Of a stretch of 5,078 bases of DNA, positions 1-5,078 are shown in pieces (the first letter of the stretch is position 1; each line of letters opens with the position of its first letter). This DNA is from Gammaproteobacteria bacterium (GTDB lineage Bacteria > Pseudomonadota > Gammaproteobacteria > Pseudomonadales > Pseudohongiellaceae): positions 1 through 5,078 of the forward strand of contig JAESUV010000129.1 in the NCBI GenBank assembly GCA_016762975.1, in the 5' to 3' direction. The position numbers were made by a program, and so were the translations under genes. The notes below the pieces were generated by a model. That model was not told the DNA's origin. It saw only the letters and a program-made list of their open reading frames with translations, and ran no database searches.

Positions 1-515
1 GCGCCAGTTTCGGCATCAAGTGCTACTAGGAAGAAGCCAGGGGTGGAGATATAAACCACGCCCTTGCCGTCGACTCTGGAGTAACCAATCCCCTTGCCGT
101 AAGACGCGCGCATGGAATATTCCCAGCGGCCCGTGTTTGGCAGGCGGTAGGACCAAAGGGTTTCACCGGTTTTGGGATCGATCGCAACCACGTTGCGGCG
201 AGGGCCAGATACGGTGAATAGCCTACCGTCTACATACGTAGGCGTCGAACGGCCAGCGCGGCCATTAAAGCTAGAGCCATCCCATTCCCAGGCAACTTCT
301 AGTTCGTCGAAGTTCTCTGCTGTGATTTCAGCGGCAGGTGTATAGCGTGTGTGAGCGTAGTCGCCACCGAGTGTGTACCACTCGACGGTGTCGTCTGTGA
401 CCAGATTCTGGCTCATACCAATCTGCGGCAATATGCCGAGAAAGGCCATTAAAAAGCTTAAACGTGCGAGCTTTTTGGCGATTGAGCCTGAATATTTTGA
501 AGAACGTGATTTCAT
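1..515 (-). CDS. PQQ-dependent dehydrogenase, second tandem copy (N-terminal 171 aa only; cut by window edge)
   Basis: The gene is read from ATG at 515 down to base 1 with no stop, so only 171 codons plus two bases are visible. It encodes the start of an exported quinoprotein of the eight-bladed PQQ propeller family, a periplasmic alcohol, sugar or aldehyde dehydrogenase. Residues 1-36 look like a Sec signal peptide: basic n-region with Lys14, Lys15 and Arg18, hydrophobic stretch about 19-31, probable cleavage near Ser35-Gln36. The mature part opens with the family-typical GGDYAHTRYTP stretch and contains the propeller docking motifs AIDPKTGETLW (about 111-121) and ALDAETG (165-171). By hand comparison, residues 37-171 match the complete neighbour at 126 of 135 positions, while the signal peptides match at only 20 of 36. 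A GAGG ribosome-binding site lies 8 bases before ATG. The family assignment is firm. Whether the gene is intact downstream, its substrate and its active-site residues cannot be judged because that part lies outside the window. Confidence 0.92.
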   Translation of the reverse strand, partial: MKSRSSKYSGSIAKKLARLSFLMAFLGILPQIGMSQNLVTDDTVEWYTLGGDYAHTRYTPAAEITAENFDELEVAWEWDGSSFNGRAGRSTPTYVDGRLFTVSGPRRNVVAIDPKTGETLWSYRLPNTGRWEYSMRASYGKGIGYSRVDGKGVVYISTPGFFLVALDAETG

Positions 516-560
516 TTTTAAAGCCTCATTAGATGCAAGATCCAGTGGAGAATATCATAG
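516..560 (-). promoter_or_regulatory. Conserved 5' leader of the partial PQQ dehydrogenase, with RBS
   Basis: This 45-base untranslated leader aligns with the leader of the other copy (2750-2794) with 5 mismatches by hand count, about 89% identity. That is better than the adjoining signal-peptide codons (about 65%). On the minus strand it carries the ribosome-binding site GAGG (524-527), 8 bases from ATG, and a small dyad TCCACTGGA (541-549). Conservation stops abruptly beyond 560. It may hold the transcription start region or a regulatory element, or may simply be the edge of the duplicated segment. The RBS is clear; any further role is inference. Confidence 0.6.
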
Positions 561-562
561 GC

Positions 563-592
563 CATATAGTTAATGATAAGAGGAGCTGTAAG
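563..592 (-). promoter_or_regulatory. Possible sigma70-type promoter for the partial PQQ dehydrogenase (weak)
   Basis: On the minus strand, CTTACA (587-592) and TATATG (563-568) are 18 bases apart and each matches 4 of 6 positions of the -35 and -10 consensus. They lie between the terminator and the gene, where a promoter is expected because the terminator should isolate this gene from its upstream neighbour. An alternative -10, TATGAT, overlaps the edge of the conserved leader. The match is weak and could occur by chance in this AT-rich stretch. Confidence 0.25.
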
Positions 593-605
593 ATTAAATA
601 GCCAT

Positions 606-647
606 AAAAAAAGACGAAAGGATTAATCATCCTTTCGTCTTTTTTTT
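606..647. terminator. Bidirectional rho-independent terminator between the two PQQ dehydrogenase genes
   Basis: This is a perfect 18-bp inverted repeat, left arm 606-623 and right arm 629-646, with a five-base loop TAATC. The stem core is GACGAAAGGAT pairing with ATCCTTTCGTC, flanked by seven A on one side and eight T on the other. Read on the minus strand it gives a hairpin followed by a U-run, 45 bases past the TAA stop at 692-694 of the complete dehydrogenase, which is a textbook intrinsic terminator position. The A and T runs make it function in principle in both directions, but nothing in the window runs into it on the plus strand. The stem is longer than usual, partly because the A and T tails pair with each other. 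Confidence 0.88.
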
Positions 648-691
648 GTCGAACTTACTGTCTTTCGATCTAAGGTAGACCGACTTACAGT

Positions 692-2749
692 TTAATGTGC
701 TGCACCACCGGTCGCGCGTGCGCCAGGTAATGCCATTGCAGTTAGCTTGGCGCCTGTTTGCAAGATGATGTACTGATGTCCATCGTGCATCCAAGAGCTC
801 ATGCCGTAGCGGCTTTGTGCAGGCACTTCGATACGACCAATTTCTTCGCCGGTCTGCTTATCGATGCCGTATAGCAATGCGGTTGTACCGTCGTGGTCCA
901 TGTCTGAATAAATCAGCATGTTACGGGTAGTTACCATAGTAATAGCATTTCCAGTACCAGTATCGCCAATGTCTATTCCTTCTAGAGCAGGGTTGTTGCG
1001 GATACGGTCAGGTGTCTCACCTGTTGGGATTTGGAATGCTATCTCGCCTGTGTTCATGTCGTAAGCAGTGATATTGCTATACGGTGGCTTCCAGTATGGC
1101 AAGCCTGAAGCAAGGCGAGGTGTGCGAGGACGGGCGCCATTTGCATAGGCAGCGAAAGTAGTTCCCGTTGGTTGGTCAATGCGAGCATCGGCCTCGTCGC
1201 CAGGAATAATACGCTGCCAGCTACAAGCTCTTCTAGATGTAACATAGAGGAAGCCGGTTGTAGGGTCTGCTACTGGCGGGTTATTAATATTTGCACCACC
1301 ACCGTCACCTGGGCACATCGCAGACGCAATCTTGCCGGCTGGATCATCCGAATGGATTGGTGGATTAAACAGCGGGCCCATGTCGTAATTAGCCAACACT
1401 TCGAGTGCTTCGCGGCGTAGTTGAGGCGTGAAGTCGATTAGGTCTTCTTCGCTTAGGCCCTGCATTTCGAAAGGCGGTGGCTTAGATGGGAAAGGCTGAG
1501 TTTGAGAAAGCTTCTCGCCAGGAACCATTGATGCAGGAACAGCGCGTTCTTCCATAGGCCAAAGCGGCTCACCCGTCATACGATCGAAAGAGTAGACAAA
1601 GCCCTGTTTCGTTACCTGATGTACAGAAGGAATCATGCCTCGTCCAGGGATATTCAAATCTAGCTGAATAGGCGCAGCCGGGTTGTCGTAGTTCCACACA
1701 TCGTGATGTACAGTCTGGAAATGCCAGCGTCGTTCGCCAGTTTCGGTATCCAGTGCAATCAGGCTAGTACCGAACAGGCCATCGCCAGGGCGGAAGCCGC
1801 CGTAGTAATCGATTGTCGGTGGATTGGTTGGAACGTAGACGATGTTGTTCTCAGGATCGGCTGTAAGCGGTGCCCAAGAAGAGACATCTCCTGTCCATTG
1901 CCATGCATCGTTTTCCCAAGTCTCGTGGCCGTACTCGCCCGGTTGTGGAATTACATTGAATTTCCACTTAAGCGCGCCAGTAGTCTTGTCGTACGCGAGG
2001 ATATCGCCGGGAACGTTTTCGATTCTCGCCTGCAAGTAACCTTGCTCGGCCGAGTTGCCAACGATAATGGTGTCATTAACCACAATCGGTGGTGAGGAAG
2101 TAGTGATGTAGCCAGTCTCCAGTGGAATGCCTTCATACGGATCATAGGGATGGCCCAGATCAGCAAGCATGTCCACGACGCCAGTTGCAGGGAAGCCATC
2201 TACCGGTACTTGCCCACCAAAGCCTTCTAGAGGAGCGCCAGTTTCGGCATCAAGTGCTACTAGGAAGAAGCCAGGGGTGGAGATATAAACCACGCCCTTG
2301 CCATCGATTCTGGAGTAAGCAATCCCCTTGCCGTAAGAAGCGCGCATGGAATATTCCCAGCGGCCCGTGTTTGGCAGGCGGTAGGACCAAAGGGTTTCAC
2401 CCGTCTTGGGATCGATCGCAACCACGTTGCGGCGAGGGCCAGATACGGTGAATAGCTTGCCGTCTACATAAGTAGGAGTTGAACGACCTGATTGGCCGTT
2501 AAAGCTGGAGCCATCCCATTCCCAAACCACTTCGAGCTCATCGAAGTTTTCTGCCGTGATCTCATTAGCAGGGGTATAGCGGGTGTGGGCGTAGTCGCCA
2601 CCAAGGGTGAACCACTCGGCGGTATCGTCGGTGACCAGATTCTGGCCCATGCCAATCTGTGGCAATATGCCCAGAACGGCGGCCAGACAGCTCATTGTTG
2701 CGAGCCTCGATGGCTGCGAGCCGAATATTGTTGAAGGACTTAATTTCAT
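692..2749 (-). CDS. Exported PQQ-dependent dehydrogenase (quinoprotein, eight-bladed propeller), complete, 685 aa
   Basis: This is a periplasmic quinoprotein expected to oxidise an alcohol, sugar or aldehyde with PQQ plus a metal ion (normally Ca2+). ATG 2749 has a GAGG RBS 8 bases upstream. Residues 1-36 form a Sec signal peptide with probable cleavage near Gly35-Gln36. Propeller docking motifs of the form xxDxxTGxxxW, some degenerate, are visible near 111-121, 165-172, 252-262, 332-342, 387-397, 562-571 and 628-637. Family landmarks include GGDYAHTRYTP (50-60), PTNPP (307-311, whose Asn309 should be the metal-ligand Asn), HHDVWNYDNP (348-357), VTKQGFVYSFDR (379-390) and TQPFPSKPPP (417-426). 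There is no CxxCH haem motif and no vicinal Cys pair, unlike methanol and type I/II alcohol dehydrogenases, so the electron acceptor is separate and unknown. The only Cys in the mature part are 479 and 509. Oddity: Asn353 sits where WDYD-type enzymes have the catalytic Asp. It resembles the membrane glucose dehydrogenase catalytic domain more than methanol dehydrogenase, but the substrate is undetermined. Confidence 0.94.
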   Translation of the reverse strand: MKLSPSTIFGSQPSRLATMSCLAAVLGILPQIGMGQNLVTDDTAEWFTLGGDYAHTRYTPANEITAENFDELEVVWEWDGSSFNGQSGRSTPTYVDGKLFTVSGPRRNVVAIDPKTGETLWSYRLPNTGRWEYSMRASYGKGIAYSRIDGKGVVYISTPGFFLVALDAETGAPLEGFGGQVPVDGFPATGVVDMLADLGHPYDPYEGIPLETGYITTSSPPIVVNDTIIVGNSAEQGYLQARIENVPGDILAYDKTTGALKWKFNVIPQPGEYGHETWENDAWQWTGDVSSWAPLTADPENNIVYVPTNPPTIDYYGGFRPGDGLFGTSLIALDTETGERRWHFQTVHHDVWNYDNPAAPIQLDLNIPGRGMIPSVHQVTKQGFVYSFDRMTGEPLWPMEERAVPASMVPGEKLSQTQPFPSKPPPFEMQGLSEEDLIDFTPQLRREALEVLANYDMGPLFNPPIHSDDPAGKIASAMCPGDGGGANINNPPVADPTTGFLYVTSRRACSWQRIIPGDEADARIDQPTGTTFAAYANGARPRTPRLASGLPYWKPPYSNITAYDMNTGEIAFQIPTGETPDRIRNNPALEGIDIGDTGTGNAITMVTTRNMLIYSDMDHDGTTALLYGIDKQTGEEIGRIEVPAQSRYGMSSWMHDGHQYIILQTGAKLTAMALPGARATGGAAH

Positions 2750-2794
2750 TTTTATAGCCTCATTAGATACAAAATCCAGTGGAGGATACCATAG
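2235..2794. repeat. Direct repeat, copy B (duplicated PQQ dehydrogenase 5' part and leader)
   Basis: This is the second member of the repeat described for 1-560. Similarity almost certainly continues leftward through the rest of the gene, but the partner sequence is beyond the window edge. The right limit near 2794 lies in the divergent intergenic region, about 45 bases upstream of the dehydrogenase start codon. Confidence 0.9.
2750..2794 (-). promoter_or_regulatory. Conserved 5' leader of the complete PQQ dehydrogenase, with RBS
   Basis: This is the counterpart of the leader at 516-560. On the minus strand GAGG (2758-2761) lies 8 bases before ATG, and the small dyad TCCACTGGA is at 2775-2783. 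A TATGGT hexamer just beyond the dyad corresponds to TATGAT in the other copy and could be a -10 element, but no convincing -35 lies at the right distance. The start codon is well supported because spacing, RBS and ATG are the same in both copies. Confidence 0.6.
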
Positions 2795-3002
2795 GGATAA
2801 CAGGGAGTGATGAGCGGACTGTAATAAAGTGTGATAAAAGAGCAGGGGAGAAAGGTGAGACAGTTTTCCGCCCTCTATTCCTCAAATCAGGGGCCACTAC
2901 AGTGCCTTTTCTTGCGACCGTTGAAGCTGCATATTTCTTTCACTTGCCTGCCGCCCCTGCTAGTCTCTGGCCCCAGTGTCGAAAATGCCTAGGAGAATTA
3001 GC
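2795..3002. other. Divergent intergenic region between the PQQ dehydrogenase and the TRAP operon
   Basis: This region must contain promoters firing in both directions, because the dehydrogenase reads left and the TRAP operon reads right. I see no strong sigma70 or sigma54 pair on either strand. A short dyad, CACTACAGTG at 2895-2904 (CACT and AGTG arms around AC, flanked by GG and CC), is the only symmetric element and could be a regulator site, but it is short. The open frames crossing the region have no coding support. No RNA gene was recognised. Confidence 0.5.
2991..2995 (+). promoter_or_regulatory. Ribosome-binding site that decides the TAXI-TRAP start
   Basis: AGGAG lies 7 bases before the in-frame GTG at 3003. 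The two in-frame starts further upstream, GTG 2976 and ATG 2985, have no purine-rich Shine-Dalgarno sequence at a suitable distance. The site lies inside the longest open frame, which is why an automatic longest-frame call would miss this start. Confidence 0.7.
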
Positions 3003-4205
3003 GTGTCGTTGAAGTGCCCGAAATCACTACCTTTGCGTGGAACTAAGTCTTTCAAATTTGTTTCCCTGCTGGTTTCTCTGCTTGCTTCAGTGTCACTGAC
3101 AAGTGCAGCTTCAGCCCAGCCCAGTGAGCCTGAACTGCCGCGCCAGATGGCTTGGACGGCATATAATTTGGGATCCACTGGATATAACCAAGCCGTTGCT
3201 ATCGGCGCTATGCTGCGCGACAAATACAACGTCGTCCTGCGAGTTATTCCCGGGCAGAACGACGTATCCCGGCTACTACCGCTAAAGACTGGCAGGGTCG
3301 ATTTTACGGCTAACGGTGTGGCAACCTATTTCGCGCAGGAAGGCATGTTTCAGTTTGCCAATCCTGAGTGGGGGCCTCAGCCACTGCGTCTATTGATGAC
3401 CTCCAATGGCTTGAGTAATCAGGGTGTGGCAGTAGCCGCAGACACGGGCATTACTAGCTTCGCTGAGTTACGTGGTCGGCGAGTACCTTATGTACGTGCA
3501 GCCCCCGCATTGAATGTGTCCATGGAGGCGTATTTGGCTTGCGGTGGGTTGACTTGGGATGACGTCGTTCGCGTTGACTTCCCCGGTTACGACGCGAAAT
3601 GGAATGGCGTGATCAACGGCGACGTTGATGTCGCCTTCGGCACTACCGTATCGGGCCCGCCATTCAGGCTCGAGGCTTCGCCACGTGGTATTCGCTGGTT
3701 GCCGGCTCCCCACGATGACGAAGCTTGTTGGGAGAGAATGCTGGCGATCGGTCCGTATTTCACCAAACACACGGCGACGCGCGGCGCTTCTATTGATGAT
3801 GAGAACACCCACGAGGCTGGTACCTACCCCTATCCACTATTGACTACGCTTGCGAGCCAGGATAGCGACTTCGTTTACTCGCTTACTCGGGTAATTAATG
3901 AAAACTACGATGAGTTTAAAGACGCTGATCCTGGTGCCATCGGCTGGGCGATAGAGTCACAGGTTTTTGATTGGGTCGTGCCGTATCACGAAGGTGCCGT
4001 AAGCTACTGGCGTGAAGTTGGCGTGTGGACTGATGAGATTGAGGCACACAATCAAGCGCTTATTCAGCGGCAGGAAGTGTTAGCCACAGCATGGACCGAA
4101 ATGAAGGCGCGAGGTATTCGTGATAAGGGCGCCTTCGTCGAATCCTGGCAGATACTTCGTGCAGAACGGCTGGAGGCTGCCGGCTACGACCCGGTCTGGC
4201 GCTAG
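3003..4205 (+). CDS. TAXI-family TRAP transporter solute-binding protein (periplasmic), 400 aa from GTG
   Basis: This is the extracytoplasmic receptor of a TRAP transporter. It captures a small organic solute in the periplasm and delivers it to the membrane permease encoded next to it, with uptake normally driven by the sodium gradient. From GTG 3003 the protein is 400 aa. It has a basic n-region (Lys4 to Lys18), a hydrophobic core (about 19-34) and a signal peptidase site ASA-Q at 36-39. TAXI hallmarks follow: WTAYNLGSTGYNQAVAIGAM (51-70, the ligand-site opening), then IPGQNDVSRLLPLKTGRVDF (82-101), SFAELRGRRVPY (152-163, the hinge strand region) and the C-terminal PYHEGAVSYWREVGVWT block (327-343). 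The C-terminal helical tail makes it longer than the simplest TAXI proteins. Its stop overlaps the permease start, so the two form an operon. GTG 2976 or ATG 2985 would add 9 or 6 residues but lack an RBS. The ligand cannot be read from the sequence. Confidence 0.93.
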   Translation: MSLKCPKSLPLRGTKSFKFVSLLVSLLASVSLTSAASAQPSEPELPRQMAWTAYNLGSTGYNQAVAIGAMLRDKYNVVLRVIPGQNDVSRLLPLKTGRVDFTANGVATYFAQEGMFQFANPEWGPQPLRLLMTSNGLSNQGVAVAADTGITSFAELRGRRVPYVRAAPALNVSMEAYLACGGLTWDDVVRVDFPGYDAKWNGVINGDVDVAFGTTVSGPPFRLEASPRGIRWLPAPHDDEACWERMLAIGPYFTKHTATRGASIDDENTHEAGTYPYPLLTTLASQDSDFVYSLTRVINENYDEFKDADPGAIGWAIESQVFDWVVPYHEGAVSYWREVGVWTDEIEAHNQALIQRQEVLATAWTEMKARGIRDKGAFVESWQILRAERLEAAGYDPVWR

Positions 4206-5078
4206 TGGCTACACTAACGAAAGAATTACCGAAGCCACTCCAATGGCTGACAGGCTTTGTCGCCGTCGCCAGTGCTTTTCTAGCGATGGATTCGCTGCGA
4301 ATGTTTTCCGAGAGTCCGCTGCTTGATTTCGCTATCACGGTACAGAACCACTATTACTATGCACTGATGGGCTTGTTGTTGCCGCTCTGCTTTCTAATTT
4401 ATCCCTCGTTTCGCAGCTCCAAAAGTTACTGGCTCGATGGTGTTCTCGCTCTCGCAACATTTGGAGCCTGTTGTTTCTTCTTCTTTAACGCAGAAACCAT
4501 GTTGGACTATGGCTGGGAATTTCTAGCCCCATCCTATGCTGTTTGGGTAAGCTATTTGCTGTGGGCGCTGGTCATGGAGGGGGTGCGTCGCAGCGGCGGT
4601 TGGGTGCTGTTTTTCCTCGTTTTAGTGTTTTCTCTCTATCCGGTAGTGGCCGATAAATTACCTGGACCCATCTCTGGCCTGTCGTCGACACTAGCGGAGA
4701 CGGCGTCTTATCACGTCATGAGTATCGAGAGCATTCTCGGTCTGCCGTTCCGCGCGTATGCACAACTGGTTATTGGCTTCCTAATTTTCGGTGTCGCGCT
4801 GCAACATACCGGTGGAGGTCGCTTTTTTATCAATCTGGCATTTGCGACATTCGGACACGTACGCGGCGGCTCGGCAAAGGTAGCGATTGTTTCCAGCGGA
4901 CTGATGGGCTCCATGAGTGGCAGCGTAATTACCAATGTGCTGACCACTGGTCAGATGACGATTCCGGCGATGAAGAAGAATGGTATGGAGAAGGAGTATG
5001 CAGCTGGGGTTGAAGCCTGCGCCTCCACCGGAGGAGTTTTGCTGCCGCCCATCATGGGCTCGACCGCGTTTGTCATGG
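4205..5078 (+). CDS. TRAP transporter fused permease, DctQM type (N-terminal 291 aa; cut by window edge)
   Basis: This is the inner-membrane permease of the TRAP system, with small (DctQ-like) and large (DctM-like) subunits fused in one chain. The frame is open from GTG 4205 to the window end. Hydrophobic, probably membrane-spanning segments lie near residues 14-30, 50-66, 78-95, 107-124, 132-149, 184-201, 223-247 and 267-291. The first several correspond to the small-subunit part. The large-subunit signature is unmistakable: GGSAKVAIVSSGLMGSMSGS (221-240), VLTTGQMTIPAMKKNG (245-260), and EACASTGGVLLPPIMGSTAF (270-289), the region that holds the ion and substrate path in this family. The GTG start shares its G with the TAG stop of the binding-protein gene (TAGTG), which implies translational coupling. 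No good RBS precedes it. The next in-frame ATG codons (residues 28 and 33) would destroy the first membrane segment. More than half of the usual length of a fused TRAP permease is probably missing. Confidence 0.93.
   Translation, partial: MATLTKELPKPLQWLTGFVAVASAFLAMDSLRMFSESPLLDFAITVQNHYYYALMGLLLPLCFLIYPSFRSSKSYWLDGVLALATFGACCFFFFNAETMLDYGWEFLAPSYAVWVSYLLWALVMEGVRRSGGWVLFFLVLVFSLYPVVADKLPGPISGLSSTLAETASYHVMSIESILGLPFRAYAQLVIGFLIFGVALQHTGGGRFFINLAFATFGHVRGGSAKVAIVSSGLMGSMSGSVITNVLTTGQMTIPAMKKNGMEKEYAAGVEACASTGGVLLPPIMGSTAFVM

Larger units (their letters stand above)
1..560. repeat. Direct repeat, copy A (duplicated PQQ dehydrogenase 5' part and leader)
   Basis: This segment pairs with 2235-2794 at a constant offset of 2234 bases and without net insertion or deletion. 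Mismatches by hand count are 9 in bases 1-240 (the first 60 are identical), 32 in 241-420, 33 in 421-515 (signal-peptide codons) and 5 in 516-560. Similarity ends near 560. The left end of the repeat lies outside the window. It reflects a gene duplication, not a mobile element: no terminal inverted repeats or transposase were seen. Confidence 0.9.

Noticed and set aside
20..217. Plus-strand open frame that recurs almost identically at 2122-2451.
   Set aside because: It recurs only because the antisense dehydrogenase genes are duplicated. Codon pattern and conservation belong to the minus-strand frame, and there is no RBS.
516..529. Three-codon mini-frame (Met-Arg-Leu-stop) just before each dehydrogenase start, present in both leaders.
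   Set aside because: It overlaps the ribosome-binding site, so its conservation is explained by the RBS and the recent duplication. There is no evidence of translation.
1703..2095. 130-codon plus-strand open frame opposite the dehydrogenase.
   Set aside because: It is a shadow of the long conserved minus-strand gene, has no recognisable domain and has no ribosome-binding site.
2679..2691. Possible lipoprotein signal around Cys21 of the complete dehydrogenase.
   Set aside because: The residues before the Cys (Thr-Met-Ser) do not fit a lipobox, and the paralog has Phe at this position. A normal Sec signal peptide fits better.
2792..2805. Fourteen consecutive bases identical to the first 14 of the 18-bp I-SceI homing endonuclease site.
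   Set aside because: The last four bases do not match, no endonuclease or intron is present, and the stretch lies in an ordinary intergenic region just beyond the conserved leader. Most likely coincidence.
2895..2904. Short dyad CACTACAGTG in the divergent intergenic region, considered as an operator.
   Set aside because: Arms of four bases are too short to separate from chance. It is mentioned only as part of the intergenic description.
3468..3812. 114-codon minus-strand open frame inside the TAXI receptor gene.
   Set aside because: The plus-strand frame encodes a clear TAXI protein throughout, and the antisense product resembles nothing I recognise.

Overview
The window suggests a Gram-negative bacterium. 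It has two Sec-type exported PQQ-propeller dehydrogenases and a periplasmic TRAP solute-binding protein next to its inner-membrane permease, all of which need a periplasm. Base composition is intermediate. The overall look resembles an aquatic proteobacterium, possibly a gammaproteobacterium, but no taxonomic marker gene is present, so that placement is only an impression.

Layout. The left half (1-2749) carries two closely related PQQ-dependent dehydrogenase genes, head to tail on the minus strand. The complete one (692-2749, 685 aa) lies upstream in the direction of transcription. The second (1-515) shows only its first 171 codons and runs off the left edge. A strong bidirectional hairpin terminator (606-647) separates them, so the second copy probably has its own promoter. 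The copies align at a constant offset of 2234 bases with no net indel, but divergence is uneven: about 96% identity at 1-240, about 82% at 241-420, about 65% across the signal-peptide codons, then about 89% in the untranslated leader. A roughly 250-base divergent intergenic region (2750-3002) follows. The right part (3003-5078) is a plus-strand operon of a TAXI-type TRAP solute-binding protein and a fused small/large TRAP permease. Their stop and start codons overlap by one base, and the permease is cut by the right edge.

How the genes may work together. The dehydrogenases should act in the periplasm on a sugar, alcohol or aldehyde and pass electrons to an unidentified acceptor, since neither visible protein has a haem-binding motif. 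TRAP transporters import organic acids and similar small solutes. The divergent arrangement fits a scheme in which a substrate is oxidised outside the cytoplasm and an acidic product is imported. That link is inference from proximity only.

Points worth a second look: the mosaic divergence of the duplicated genes, an Asn where the catalytic Asp of PQQ alcohol and glucose dehydrogenases is expected, and the start of the TAXI protein, which is better placed at GTG 3003 than at the longest-frame start. No CRISPR array, RNA gene, insertion sequence or phage feature was seen.
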